This document shows positions 1-10,900 of a stretch of 64,000 bases of DNA, piece by piece; position 1 is the stretch's first letter, and the number at the start of each line of letters is the position of its first letter. Position numbers and translations under genes: made by a program. This DNA is from Ostrinia nubilalis (Eukaryota; Arthropoda; Insecta; Lepidoptera; Crambidae), in contig NC_087100.1 in the NCBI RefSeq assembly GCF_963855985.1, forward strand, positions 283,001 to 347,000, given 5' to 3'. The notes beneath the pieces are model-generated. The model ran no database searches, was not told where the DNA came from, and worked only from the letters and a program-made list of their open reading frames with translations.

Positions 1-76
1 GACTTGAAAGGTATTTTGATAAAATTTTACAGTAGGTACCTACCTATTTGTCATCTGTGCTGTGACATACTGACTT

Positions 77-100
77 TAAGGCGGGCGAAGCCGCGGTCCT
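77..100 (+). mobile_element. possible Helitron 3' hairpin remnant
   Basis: The core GCGGGCGAAGCCGCGG matches the 3' hairpin of the two fuller Helitron copies at 4981 and 35079. The rest of the element is not recognisable here and the CTAG end is missing, so this is a weak call resting on one short motif. Confidence 0.3.
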
Positions 101-737
101 TAATTAACTAACTACCATTCCATTCCATAATTCCACTGATGAATGTTATTAAGTAAATAAGAATAATAATAATGTACTCATTAAGAAAATATTAGAAAAA
201 AAAAAAATATTCTAGATAAAAATTAAGCAGGGGGTTTGGCATGCGTTGAAATCTTTTGTATGGTGCATTGCGTGAGTTATTTAACATTAATTTGTTAATG
301 TGATGATAAAATGAATAATCATATTTTTTGATTTGTTGGAATGATTAATTTGAAATCCGTTGGTACAGTCAAGAATTTAATGGATGGAAACTATATCGTT
401 AAGAACAAGTTTCCTTCTTCCGCGGCATTTACGCGTCTCGTGCGCACGTGCCACATTCTTTGTGAATAACAGGATTTTTGTCGCGAAGGAAGCGCGGAAA
501 ACGCGGTCGCTCACTCAACACAAGACTGAACTAGACAAGAATTCGTTTTCCCATGACGCCAACAAAGTTCACAGCTCGCTGGACGAAGTCGACGTTGGGG
601 AAGCTCGTCTCAAAATGCATTATTTGACAGGAAAACTACATTAATGACCTCAGCGAGCGGATTTGAGTAACCGTATTGCTAAAATTGGGGTTATGAGTGA
701 AAATACACGCGATGAAAATACTTTTAGGCGGGCGTCG

Positions 738-1044
738 AATAGGGATGATGACTGGGTAATGAAATCGAAATTCTATTTAGTCCGTCAGACAGATAATTAG
801 GAAATATTACTCATATTTTTTATTTTTTTCCATAATCGAATAATTACAGTATTATATTGAATTGAAATGTCGCGTGACGTCACTTTTGAGTAAAAATTCT
901 ACTCAAGCGTGACGTATCGCGCCATTTCAACTCGATGTAGCACTGTTATTATTTAATTATGAAAGAAAATGAAAAATATGAGTCGAATATTTTCTAATTA
1001 TCTGTCTGACGGACAAATAATTAAAATTTTGTCATCTAGGCTAT
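738..1044 (-). mobile_element. inverted-repeat MITE, copy 1 of an inverted pair
   Basis: A foldback element. The inner arms begin GTCCGTCAGACAGATAATTA at 780 and end with the inverse complement at 1014. The outer ends (AATAGGGATGATGAC and GTCATCTAGGCTATT) are also imperfect inverted repeats. The core contains two TGACGT-like motifs around GAGTAAAAATTCTACTC. The whole block reappears in reverse orientation at 9172-9480, flanks included, which defines the ends. There is no coding capacity, and the superfamily is not assigned because no clear target duplication is seen. Confidence 0.75.
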
Positions 1045-1187
1045 TGGCCGGGGCTGCAAAGGGGGAGGGGCCTGCGCGCGCGCTCCTGCCCCGCCCCCCG
1101 CCCACCGGCGCGCGGGCACGCCTGCCCATGCGCGGCCCCGCAAGCTGCTACGGCGCCCGAAATCGAACGATCGGAATGTTTTGCTGC
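1045..1187. other. GC-rich block between two foldback elements
   Basis: A strongly GC-rich stretch in AT-rich surroundings, with a run of alternating GC near 1075-1083 and many CCCGCCC-type runs. No conserved protein is visible in any frame. It may belong to a larger repeat that also includes the foldback at 1188. Confidence 0.3.
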
Positions 1188-1316
1188 TTTTACACTATGC
1201 GGAAATTAGCCGAGTCAAGTCAAAAAAACAGAGGAGTGGGGATGAAATTCATTCATAATTCATCCCCACTCCACTGTTTTTTTGACTTGACTTGGCTAAT
1301 TTCCGCGCAGTGTAAA
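1188..1316. mobile_element. 129-bp near-perfect foldback (MITE-like)
   Basis: The arms start TTTACACTATGCGGAAATTA and end with the matching inverse complement. The stem covers almost the whole element, with a loop of about ten bases around ATTCATTCATAATTC near 1250. The length and the near-complete pairing fit a short miniature inverted-repeat element. No coding capacity is visible. Confidence 0.7.
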
Positions 1317-2329
1317 CGTAGCATTAGATTGTCTTGTCTCTAAATAAATAATAAACATTACATACGTCACTTTGATCCTGTAATTTGTAATTATTATACT
1401 ATTTTCCTCTTGGTTTTAATTAATGAAGTTAAATAGGATGTTTACATAATTATTCGGTGTTGTAACCGCAATCCGTTATCCATTCACGCCGGTGCGAGTC
1501 CCGGCGCGTGTGTCATCGGGCGCCGGCACTGATTTTAATATTATTAGTATATCCTGTTATACTGTGGTATTAATAATTGTAACTTAATATTCTCGATGTG
1601 TCGCTTTTGGTTTTAATAAATAACCACATATTATTAGTACCTAATTGAAAGTAGGAGCATACTTACTTAGGAAGTTACAAGTAACATATTGGAAGGTCAA
1701 TGAAATGTAAATATCGTTCTTAATCAGAATAGTACAAAACGATTAGTAAAATACAGTAAGTGAAATACAAAATACCTACCTACGTATTAAATAAAATAAC
1801 CACAGTATTCTTTGATGACACTTGTAGTTACCGCGTTGGGGAAGTGGCAAAAAGTTCAATAGACCCAGACATAAAGTTCAAATATTTTGATAGCGATCCA
1901 CAACAAACAAAGTGCGTACCGAGAAGCGAGTTAATAGCGTTGTTTACGTACCGGCTGGAGCGGGTCCTGCCTCCCTTCGGGCGGCTGGGCGGCTAGGGCG
2001 GGCGGCAACAGGCACAACAGCGGGCGGCAACAGGCACAACAGAGCGCGGCGATGTAGGTCGGCGCGGCGGGCCCCCGCCCTTGAACTTGCGGCCCAGCGC
2101 GACCCGGCCTGTACACTCGGACCACACATCAAACTCCTCCAATGTTGCAGAGACCACCACATGCGGAATTAAAAAAATGCGTTTAAAAAACAACACTTTA
2201 GATGCATCTTTACCTAAAAAAGGATATTATTTATTTATAAATACAATAATTATTTGACTGTCTGATAAAACTTAGTACCTATTTCGGTCGTCGCCGGAAC
2301 TGAACTGGTATAGTAAATTAACCTTAACC
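1317..2329. other. no gene seen; short GC-rich patch
   Basis: AT-rich sequence with a GC-rich patch at about 1960-2120. Several overlapping short open frames lie on both strands of this patch. They disagree with one another and contain the 22-bp tandem repeat, so they are treated as chance frames. Confidence 0.4.
1998..2041 (+). repeat. 22-bp unit repeated twice in tandem
   Basis: Two adjacent exact copies of a 22-bp unit that begins GCGGGCGGCAACAGG. Probably a minor local duplication. Confidence 0.8.
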
Positions 2330-2664
2330 GCCTCTGTGGTCTAGTGGTAAGACCACCTGCTTCAGACGCAGAGTTCCCGGGTTCGATTCCCAGTGGGGGC
2401 AGATTTTTCTGTTCGGTTTGGTTGTACCACCAACCAGGGCTTGTTCTAAGTCCGCCTGGCTAGCTACTACCATTTTACCTAAGTCTGTCGCCATAACAAC
2501 AATGTTAACAGCATTATTTTGTTCCGGCAGTTAGAGGTAAGATAGCCAGTTCCTCCGTGGTTGAGGATTCCGGGTAAAGCTCGCTTCCACCTTCGGCCTG
2601 ATCGTCACTTACCATCAGGTGAGATACAGGCCAAGAGCTTCCTCGTTGTGGATAAAAAAAATAC
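2330..2664 (+). mobile_element. tRNA-derived SINE, near full length
   Basis: The head at 2330-2400 folds like a tRNA: a seven-pair acceptor stem with several G-U pairs, a D arm GTCT/AGAC, an anticodon-like arm, and the B box GGGTTCGATTCCCAG. The A box region is GTGGTCTAGTGGTAAG. A non-tRNA body follows, then a tail with CTTCCACCTTCGGCCTGAT and CCATCAGGTGAGATA, ending in an A-rich run at about 2651. The tail recurs at 12774, which shows that it is a repeat. The head supplies an internal RNA polymerase III promoter. Target duplications are not clear. Confidence 0.75.
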
Positions 2665-3600
2665 AAGTAAACTACCTAATTAAATTGCAATCAACCCATT
2701 GAAAACTTTAGTAGTAAAATTAGTAATGTTAAGCATTTTTAGAATTGAGAACACTTCACGACTAAGTTAATCAGTCAGCCATGACGTGAAAACCCATGTG
2801 CTCAAATAAATTAAGAGCAAGCTTCATCAAATCGATTTTCGTGGTTTTTTCATAGCCGTCAGGTCTGGAGGAAGATAGATTCGCTGCGGAGTGTACACGG
2901 TGGTTGGTTAAAGCGGTCGCAATTGTGAAAGGTCCGCAAATTGCCGGCTCTCGGCGGCGCGGCGCCGAGAGCCGCCGCTACCACGGGCCTTCGCAGCACT
3001 CATCCTGGAGTCAGGATCACTTACCCTACCAGTCTGGGGGACACAAAAAGTTATTTAACGGGAGTATATAACTCTACAAAGAATAATTCTTCTAACTGAC
3101 TAGTCTTTTATCAAGGTACATTTTGATAAAATGATGGTAATGAGAATGGATTTATAGTAAGAAGGTCAAGAGGAGGACATGTATACCAGGTAACGGTGAA
3201 AATGAATGTTACCAACACCTTTTTATAATAAGTGCCTACCTGACCTGCTCAAGACGTGTATTAACTCATTAGCAGCGAATCAGCCACAACGGATCGTGAT
3301 ATTACGATCAAGCAAATAATCCAAGATCAATTTCAATGGGGAAATCCTAAAGTGCGGCGGAAAGAAAGTATTTAACTGTTAATGAGAAGGTTTAAGACGC
3401 TACAGACGCGAATCAATTTGTGTTCGCGTCGTGGGTTTACCCCGCGTTGGTCGATGAACTGCTCGTTGTCGCTTTTGCACGCTCTACTGTAGAACTAAGA
3501 ATCTAAGTGCTTAGTACTTGAGCTTCCCAGCTTTCCAATTGAAACCAGTAAAGTGGCTTTGGAAAGTCTAAATTTTAGTTTCCAATAGAACGATGTACGT
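2665..3600. other. no gene seen
   Basis: No supported coding frame. The only structure noted is a short GC-rich hairpin at 2945-2972, with 10-bp arms GGCTCTCGGC and GCCGAGAGCC. The rest is ordinary AT-rich sequence. Confidence 0.35.
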
Positions 3601-3604
3601 ACGA

Positions 3605-3790
3605 GTTCTTGAGTGGCGACCACGAGCCGGAAGACGTAGCGTGGACAGGCCTCCCACTAGGTGGACCGACGATCTGGTGAAGGTTGCGGGAGATGCCTGG
3701 ATGCGAGCGGCGTAGGACCGGTCTTTGTGGAAATCCTAGGGGGAGGCCTTTGTCCAGCTGTGGACGTATTTCGCCCGAAACGAACGAACT
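3605..3790 (+). pseudogene. decayed RTE-type LINE, 3' end of reverse transcriptase ORF
   Basis: Translation in the frame starting at about 3607 gives RPPTRWTDDLVKVAG, then WMRAA, a stop, W-K-S, a stop, and GEAFVQLWT. This is the familiar C-terminal signature of RTE-clade LINE polyproteins in Lepidoptera. Two in-frame stops and the short length show a dead 5'-truncated copy. Related pieces occur at 35893, 37190 and 40925. Confidence 0.7.
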
Positions 3791-3881
3791 AACGAAGAAC
3801 GATGTAAGACGATAAATACGGTTATCAATGCAATTAACAAAGAAATGAACAATGATTTTCAAATATAGAGAGAAAGAGATT

Positions 3882-4035
3882 CACGGCCGTATTCACAAAC
3901 ATTACTATGAGGTCTCACAGTGTGCGTGGACGCACAGTGTGCCACACGAACCAACCACAGAGCTCTATTCACCGCTGCGCGTTCGATTTGCTGCTTCACT
4001 TGAGCAAGCATCGTTTGTGTATACGAGTGTCAGAC
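3882..4035 (-). mobile_element. short MITE, GTATTCACAAAC family, copy 1
   Basis: It begins CGGCCGTATTCACAAAC and ends near CATCGTTTGTGTATACGAG, an imperfect inverted terminal repeat. The interior matches the inverse complement of 8486-8624, including GAGCTCTATTC and the segment GCTTGCTTAAGTGAAGCAGC seen there. It is non-coding; short open frames across it are chance. Confidence 0.65.
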
Positions 4036-4045
4036 TTTAGTAGAG

Positions 4046-4980
4046 TTCTCTGTTCGTGTTCAAATGGTAGCCGTGTGCGTTATCATGGCAACGTGGCTAG
4101 TTGTTCTTGTAATCACGGCGGTAGTAGGCCCGCCGTGCCGCGCCGCGGGGCGCCGCCGCCCTCGGATCCCGCGCATACGGGTCACGGTGCGACAACTTAT
4201 CATGGGAGGTTGGAAAACTGGGAACTGGGAGACTATCAAGTTGTTCAGTCCGAATAAGTAATCTATTAGTCTATAACAAACTGAGTCTGAAGCAGATGGT
4301 CTTACCACTCGAACACAGAAGCGGTTAAATACAGCGGTTATGCCGGTTTATGAGTCTCCAAACTGATGTCAGTATTTATGTTAACGCATAATCAGTATTT
4401 GAACATGTAGGTTCAAAGTCTCATTCGTTATCTAAGTTTACCTACTTTGTACCTACTTATGGGAAATTGGAATATGCTGAAAATTATTATAAAGCTAAAG
4501 AGTCTCTTTGTTTGTTTGGTTTACGGCGCAATCTCATGAACTTATACTGGTCCGATTTGAAACAAATATTATGTTTGTGTTGGATAGCCCATTTATTGAA
4601 TAAGCTACGCTACAACCAATAGAAGCAGATCATCAATGAAAAATGTTGCGAAAACCGGACAAAAATTCTAACAATTTTCACACGTACCTACGTACAAAGT
4701 CGCGGTTACAGCCAGTATTTTATAACTCCTCAGAAGGTTGAAATGAAATGAAATAATATTATTTGAAATATATTTATTTGCTTTAATCTTGAATAATACA
4801 GTAAGTTGTTCTTAAAATAGTTTGTTCGTCAAAAAATACATTAAGTAGGTAGGTACCTACCTAATATTAATTTGAAAAAGTTATTTATAATTTTCAAATA
4901 AGTTTGAGATGCAACTCTTAACGCTAAAAATTCAATAACTACTTATATAAAAGCATGCAAACATTTTACAAATCCCAACT
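4046..4980. other. no gene seen
   Basis: The GC-rich end of this interval (4060-4260) has open frames on both strands with no recognisable domain. The remainder is AT-rich. No repeat family is recognised. Confidence 0.3.
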
Positions 4981-5217
4981 TCCCAACTAATATTATAAAT
5001 GCGAAAGTAACTCTGTCTGTCTGTCTGTCTGTCTGTTACGCTTTCCCGCTTAAACCTCGCAACCGATTTCGATGAAATTTGGCAGGGACATAGTTTGAGT
5101 CCCGGGAATGGACATAGGATAGTTTTTATCCCGGTTTTTGAAACAGGGACGCGCGCGATAAAGTTTTTCTGTGACAGACAAAATTCCACGCGGGCGAAGC
5201 CGCGGGCAGAAAGCTAG
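4981..5217 (+). mobile_element. non-autonomous Helitron (Lep1-like)
   Basis: It starts with TC (TCCCAACTAATATTATAAATG) and has a GTCT microsatellite at about 5012-5036. It ends with a GC-rich hairpin (GCGGGCGAAGCCGC) closely followed by CTAG and a T at 5218. A 5' TC, a 3' hairpin and a CTRR end without target duplication are the hallmarks of Helitrons. The same consensus appears at 35079-35319. It is non-coding; the minus-strand frame through it is not a gene. Confidence 0.75.
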
Positions 5218-6419
5218 TACAAAATAAAATATTTAATTTAATACTTAATACAATACAAACTCAAGTCATCATTAGTTTTGCCTTTTGTCAAGAAAATCTC
5301 TGACTGAATAGAATCAATTTTCCACTGGGTATTCATGCAGACGCATTTGGAAGGGTCTGACGCAGAATATGCACTTCGCAAAAGTGATCCATTTAACTGT
5401 CTCAGATCAGGCCGGGAATTGAATATTTTGACAGCCATTGAGCACACATTATTATTTGTTAAGCTGAATCTACATATAATTAACTAGGTATTACTAGTTT
5501 ATTTGCTGGTTTAGAACGAAAATTTTTCAAGTCAGTTGTTTGTTTAGTGACGAGTTTTTCCATATTGTCTTTGACGTTTTTATCGTAACGTAACTATTAT
5601 GCGTTTACGTAACTCCGTCGTAGCTACTATAAACTGTAGTATAATAGCAACATTTTTAATGGATGCTGTAGCCAAATGCAAATGTTTCGTTTTTCTTTAG
5701 TTATAACTTCATACTCGTAGCTACATAGTAGATATAGTCGTATCAAAAATCCTCCATGGATTTTCCGCCGAAACGTTGCGTGCTGTTGAGCAACTCATCG
5801 ATACCTGAGGATCGCGCGCGTTTCGTAGAGCGTGTAGAAAGTGGCCGAATAGTGACTCATGGCCGCGACTGAGTCAGCCTCCTGGTGACTACTACAGCGC
5901 GGATATACTAATTCTTATTTTATCAGATGCTGTCAGAGATGACAATATGGGACCTAGCCTGGGAAATCCGATTCAGACAAATTTCAGTCAACCACAGAAT
6001 GTATTGTAGTGCTATTTGTAGTAGAGCGCCGAGCGTAAGTAGCGTTCATGAATGAACGTGTGTATTTTAAAATTACATTCAAAACTCTATTACGTATTAG
6101 TTGATGAATGAAAATTACGTGTGTACCAGATGTAATGTATAATTTGCAAAATGTTTAATCTTAGTTACGTATGCATAACACGATTCTGACCCATATTGAA
6201 ATCGGATGAAAATTATTGTTGTTTAAAATATTATAAAGTGAATATAAATGTAATTTTTTGTCACATTCATCTCTCTCATAGGTATTGTTTTATCTCAAAG
6301 GTAAAATAAATAAGTGTTATCAATTACGAAACTTCTTGATAAAATATTTAAGAGGGTATGTAATCCTATACCTATTGGGTTTTTTGTAAAGAAAACTTGA
6401 AAATTCATTGGAAATATTT
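5218..6419. other. no gene seen; downstream flank of the 6.7-kb gene
   Basis: AT-rich sequence with scattered short open frames and no recognisable protein. The right edge meets the predicted poly(A) signal of the minus-strand gene at 6713-7141. Confidence 0.3.
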
Positions 6420-6425
6420 TTTATT
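6420..6425 (-). terminator. candidate poly(A) signal AATAAA
   Basis: TTTATT on the plus strand reads AATAAA on the minus strand, about 290 bases past the stop codon of the 142-residue gene. The position is plausible for an insect 3' UTR. Nothing in the sequence fixes the cleavage site. Confidence 0.4.
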
Positions 6426-6712
6426 ACAATTCAGGTATAACAAAACTTAAACATAGCCGATGCCTGAAAACAGGTAATCGGGAAGTCCTTAAACTTAATA
6501 GGCTGCCGTAGAACCGAGCTGCCTTTTTCACTGACTGGACTTAACTCTATATTTACAAAGTCACAACCATAACAATAAATACGTGCACTCGGTCGCAGTC
6601 ACACAATAAATTAATTTTATCACTAGTGGAGTGTAGGAACTTGGTGAGGCGGTCGCCGGCGGCGGCGGTGGCGGCGGCGGCGGGGGCGGCGCGAGCGGCG
6701 GCGGCGGCGCGG

Positions 6713-7141
6713 TCACCTGGCCGGCACGGCGTCCTGCACCTGCCCCGTCTCCTGCATGACGCAGGCGCAGCCCACGGACACGCGGTAGGGCTGCGCCAGC
6801 TGCTGCGCCGGGTAGTACACCTGCACCGTGTCCTGCACCTCCACGCACTCCAGCTTCACGTTGTCGTGCTGGTGCTGGCAGCACTCGTGCTTGGGCACGT
6901 GCATCTTCGAGCACCACTGGTTCGGGTCGCGTTCGCACTTCATCACTTTGATCCTCTTGGGTATCCGGTCGGGGTCGACGTCTATCTCGATCTTGATCGG
7001 GCACACCGTCTTGTTCATGACGGTGGACAAGTCCAGCTTGTGGGGGGTGCGAGCGTCCGTGGGCATCGCGGACGCCAGGGCGGCCAGGGCGGCGAGCGCG
7101 GCGAGGGTGGCCGTCAGGGCGAGTGAGGCTTTCGAGTTCAT
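6713..7141 (-). CDS. secreted eight-cysteine cystine-knot protein, IL-17-like (divergent paralogue)
   Basis: A 142-residue protein in one exon. The start codon is preceded by GAAA, a good insect start context, and opens an Ala/Leu-rich signal peptide (residues 1-25, likely cleaved after ASA). The mature part has an N-x-T glycosylation site (NKTVCP), then DPDRIPKRIKVMKC, QWC, ECCQHQH, EC and RVSVGCACVMQ, giving eight cysteines. The RIP..I...C spacing followed by VSVGC-x-C near the C-terminus resembles IL-17-type cystine-knot cytokines. PTTH, Trunk and Spaetzle share a similar fold and are alternatives. By eye it is a little over half identical to the three copies at 14.4-22.4 kb, with all cysteines and the DAVPAR ending conserved. 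It would be an extracellular signalling or defence ligand; the family is inferred from the motif only. The GC-rich, Ala-rich plus-strand frames here are not genes. Confidence 0.8.
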   Translation of the reverse strand: MNSKASLALTATLAALAALAALASAMPTDARTPHKLDLSTVMNKTVCPIKIEIDVDPDRIPKRIKVMKCERDPNQWCSKMHVPKHECCQHQHDNVKLECVEVQDTVQVYYPAQQLAQPYRVSVGCACVMQETGQVQDAVPAR

Positions 7142-7239
7142 TTTCGAGCGGCTGAGTGGCGCGGTTGTTGAGTAGCGGTGGTCGCGTGCGCTCGTGAGGA
7201 GGCTGAGTTGCGTTTAACAGGTGCGTGGAGAGGCTCGAG

Positions 7240-7247
7240 CTTAAATG
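7240..7247 (-). promoter_or_regulatory. TATA-like core promoter candidate for the 6.7-kb gene
   Basis: The minus strand reads CATTTAAG about 100 bases before the start codon. A CTCAG initiator-like motif follows about 35 bases downstream, near 7203-7207. It lies in a GC-rich block that extends to about 7340. The spacing fits a TATA/Inr promoter, but this rests on motif position alone. Confidence 0.35.
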
Positions 7248-7479
7248 CGGCGCCCACGCCCCGCCGCGCCGCCCGCACGCGCCGTCCGGCGGCCGGCTCC
7301 GCACACGAGCGCCGGGCGCCGCCGGCAAAACACGAATTCAGTGTCGCTGTGTCGCTCGCGCTCGCAACAACTTTAGTAACTCGCGTAAAAAAGATCGCGC
7401 ACAAAGTGTAATTCAAAAGTGGTGCGTCGTGTGTTTACGGACAGTGTGTGCTGTGATACGGACATGAATTGTGAAAGAT

Positions 7480-8485
7480 TCGGATAGATTAAACTGGAAA
7501 ATATTTACTGGCGTAACGTAAAAATATGGTATATTGACCATGGTGCATTCTGTTACAAGCTTTATTTTTAACGATTGTTCCGAGTCATCATAAAATACAT
7601 TAGAATTAATTCTTGAACGAACAATGTGTCATAGTAGCACATGTAGGCAGGCATTTAGTGCTATAAAATGTAATCTATTATTATTTTTGTCAATAATTCA
7701 TTAGCTGGCGACATAGAGATCGAGCATCGGTTGGAAGTTGGCGAACAGTAAAACATCGCGATTAATTGTAAAGTATACTATAAATATGGTATATCATCAG
7801 GGGGCGGGGCCAAAATATAATTATAAATTAGAAAGTAGATAAAACGCATCTCGTGTTCGATTGCTATGTACTCGCCATGCTCTTAAATTATTTGTATTAA
7901 AAATATCATTATTGTATAACGTGAAATAGTGAACTCTGTCAGTTTATAATTCGTCTGAGATTTTATTATTTATAAACTAACAGTGGGTTATTTTCCAGCC
8001 GTAAAAAAAAGGTTAGACTGTAATCAACTACATCAGATTGTAATCAGACGGAATTCACAATTTTACGGTGGCAACCAATCCCCGTGTTGATTTTCTAAAA
8101 TTTGTATGTTAATATTTAATAAAAATAAAGGGATATAGATTATAATCTTTGCCCAATATTTGTGTAAATGATAAATGTAAAATTTGAAAATGTAGAGCGT
8201 TTGGGCATGTACTATTTTACGTATCTAATGTTATAACTGATTGTAAGTAAAGCTCTACTCTCAAAAACAACACCAACTGTATTATAATTTCCCATATTAA
8301 ACTACTTTGATGACGAGCTCGCGCGTGGTTCGTATCGGACTGTGTACTAAGCTAGAGAACGCGGGTTCGATACCTGCACAATCAAACTGTCAGCTTAAAA
8401 TGTCCAAAATGTAATAATGTAATTTCATAATAAATTAGAAGTTTCATATCTTGTATTCATTAAGTGATATCAAATATTCTGAACA
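7480..8485. other. no gene seen; upstream flank
   Basis: AT-rich DNA upstream of the 6.7-kb gene. A tRNA-like B box (GGGTTCGATACC) occurs near 8361-8372, but no complete tRNA fold was found. No other structure is recognised. Confidence 0.3.
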
Positions 8486-8624
8486 AACGCCCGTATTCAC
8501 AAACGATGCTTGCTTAAGTGAAGCAGCAAATCGAACGCACAGCGTTGAATAGAGCTCTGTGATTGGTTCGTGTGTAACCCTGTGCGTGTGCGACCTCATA
8601 GTAGTGTTTTCGAATGCGGGCGTT
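8486..8624 (+). mobile_element. short MITE, GTATTCACAAAC family, copy 2
   Basis: Terminal inverted repeats AACGCCCGTATTCACAAAC and the imperfect inverse GTTTTCGAATGCGGGCGTT bound a 139-bp non-coding element. It matches the inverse complement of 3882-4035. The ends are clearest in this copy. Confidence 0.7.
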
Positions 8625-9171
8625 AGTGCATTCCCTAATTACGGTTAGACCACAGTCTTATGACGTCTTTGATTTTTTTAGAACATGCGTGATTCTCGTA
8701 TTTATACTCATAGATTAAGGCGATTAGAGTCCTCAATGACCTTGGGCGTTTGACCTTCACGCCGCGAGCAACACCCGCGTACCCCGCACCAAAAACTCCG
8801 ATTTGACACCGATCAAAAATACACGGGCATAGGTAGATACAGAATAGAAGCTCTTTCTTCATACATTACTGCCTATTATGTTAAACTTAAATTGATGAAC
8901 CTTGATGTCGGTGTCATTTAACTCAGGCGTAAAGGTATTTAATAAAAATAACAAAATCCATGAACATTTTGTACGGGATAAAATTTTATTTTATTTTTCG
9001 TAAATTTTCTAATGCTTTTGTCGGTTCAGTCGTTCTCGAAATTTGAACAAACCCGACTTTATTACAAGCTTTTATTTAGCTTGCAATTTATGATGTATGT
9101 AGGTAATTACATAAATGTTTGTTCGGGTGGAATCTTGCAAGCTGAATTAGTTAGACCAACTTCCTGACGAC

Positions 9172-9480
9172 AACTAGGCTAGATCAAAATTTCAATTATT
9201 TGTCCGTCAGACAAATAATTAGAAAATATTAGACTCATATTTTTTATTTTCTTTCATAATTAAATAATAACAGTGCTACATCGAGTTGAAATGGCGCGAT
9301 ACGCCACGCTTGAGTAGAATTTTTACTCAAATGTGACGTCACGCGACATTTCAACTCAATATAATACTGTAATTATTCGATTATGGAAAAAATTAAAAAA
9401 TATGAGTCTAATATTTTCTAATTATCTGTCTGACGGACTAAATAGAATTTCGATTTCATTACCCAGTCATCATCCCTATT
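9172..9480 (+). mobile_element. inverted-repeat MITE, copy 2 of an inverted pair
   Basis: This is the inverse complement of 738-1044, with scattered substitutions and small indels. It has the same inner arms (TGTCCGTCAGAC and GTCTGACGGAC) and the same outer sequence ending CATTACCCAGTCATCATCCC. The apparent coding frame across it is not a gene. Confidence 0.75.
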
Positions 9481-9654
9481 GGAACGCATTAGTACCTAGT
9501 ATTGTCTATGGCCTAAAAAGGCAAATGTTTCTGCTTTTGTCTATTGTCATTCTCTCTGTGTCACTTATGAAGAATAAACTGAAAATGTATTTGTCTTTTT
9601 ATTAGAAATCCTTCATCAATTGATTGAGTTAAAATTTCGGATATACATGTAATT

Positions 9655-10060
9655 CGGGTGACAATGCAATATTGTGATGACATGGAGCTGATCTGATGGT
9701 AGAGCTGGAATGCCAGTGGCCCCATAACAACTCCGGGATTAAACGATTCCATCGAGTTTAGGCTCGTTTGATTTGTATTTTTTTATTATTATAGCTAAAT
9801 AATTTCATTACAATTTTCTAAAAATGCACAAAAACTTAAAAATCTTGAAAACGGTGATATTTTTACTGGGGTCAAAATTGGACGTTAGGGAGACCATGGC
9901 GAGGCATATCGATGGTTGAAGGGTTATCCATTGTTTTTGGGACAGCCTGTATAAGCAAGTACCTAATGTTATGTATGTACGCTACTTTGAAAATCATGAG
10001 TCTTCAATTCTCTATGGTAAACTGCAGGATCTGATGATGGAGCTGGAATGTGGCCATAAG
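9655..10060. repeat. repeat remnants
   Basis: The phrase CTGATCTGATGGTAGAGCTGGAATG at 9690 recurs in shortened form near 10028 (ATCTGATGATGGAGCTGGAATG). A TTTTTGGGACAGCCTGTATA-like end lies at about 9934-9953. These look like pieces of an interspersed repeat. The boundaries and class are not resolved. Confidence 0.3.
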
Positions 10061-10465
10061 AATAGGCTAGTTTCTTAAAAAAAACTTTTGGTCCGTCAAT
10101 TTTACATTATCAAAAAATATTGGACACAGGATATTTTTATTTGTCAATTAAACAAGTAATTACGAAGATATGTTGCGATGAAATTCCGCGTGACAACACA
10201 AATCGCCACATTTTTAAGCATGCCTTGACGTCATGTGCCTCATCTTCTGAACTTTGGTGCGCTTCATCTCTTTAAATTTTCATAAGTTTAAAAAAGTGAA
10301 AAATACATTTAGAGTTTTTTTTTTTTGGTAAGTTCACCGACGGACTAATTCAAACTCTTGCTACTTTCTTGCTTTTTTGCATGGCTAATTTTGTAATCAG
10401 TATCCAATTTTTTTAATAAGCTCTATAGAAAAATTCAATACCACCTTATCTTAATTTTTTTTAAT

Positions 10466-10560
10466 GTGACAGGAAGCAAACGAGCAAACGGATCACCTGT
10501 TGGTAAATGATTACCGTCGCCCATAGACACCCGCAGACCCAGGGGCGTTACAGGTGTTAT
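10466..10560 (+). repeat. lepidopteran retroposon fragment (CACCTG..GGTAA family)
   Basis: It contains GGATCACCTGTTGGTAAATG and CGCCCATAGACACCCGCAGA. This phrase pattern recurs very commonly in moth and butterfly genomes as part of a SINE/LINE-related repeat. The recognition is from memory of the family, and only one fragment is present here. Confidence 0.45.
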
Positions 10561-10900
10561 TTTTAATTGTGGTATTTTCGCGAAGAAACATATTGAAAAT
10601 CTAATTCTAATAAGTATGAAAAATATAAATTGTTTTCTTCACGTAAATCGATTAAGTTACAGATTCTGACTAGCTCCTAATTTAGATACTGATTGCAAAG
10701 GCCTAGTAAATAAATAACGTAATAATTTTTCTACTTGTATTTATCTAGTGCAGTTGTTTTGGAGTCAATTATAGTTTTTTTACACTAATAGATTCTATTC
10801 AGGTAGAAAATAGCGTCTGAGCGCGTCATAATTCAATTGTATCGTCTGACTGCACGTACTCTATGAACAATTCTGACATAAAATCTATTGTCGAACAAAA

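Noticed and set aside
384..644. An 86-codon open frame
   Set aside because: No recognisable domain, no neighbouring exon, and no copy elsewhere in the window.
2330..2401. A functional tRNA-Leu(CAG) gene
   Set aside because: The anticodon loop would read CAG, but the long variable arm of tRNA-Leu is absent, the acceptor stem depends on several G-U pairs, and the sequence continues into a SINE tail repeated at 12774.
5012..5036. GTCT microsatellite as a separate feature or CRISPR-like repeat
   Set aside because: It is an internal part of the Helitron consensus, and no spacer-repeat pattern exists.
4932..5189. Related minus-strand frames at 4932 and 35094 as a gene family
   Set aside because: Their similarity is explained by the two Helitron copies that contain them.
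6561..7328. A 255-codon minus frame and a 166-codon plus frame over the 6.7-kb gene
   Set aside because: They overlap the cysteine-rich gene in other frames and are low-complexity Ala/Arg/Pro products of its GC-rich sequence; only the 142-residue frame has paralogues.
8320..8385. A tRNA gene near the GGGTTCGATACC box
   Set aside because: Only the B box is convincing; no consistent acceptor, D and anticodon stems could be drawn.
9333..9605. Related frames at 969 and 9333
   Set aside because: Both start within the inverted pair of MITEs; the shared residues come from the repeat.
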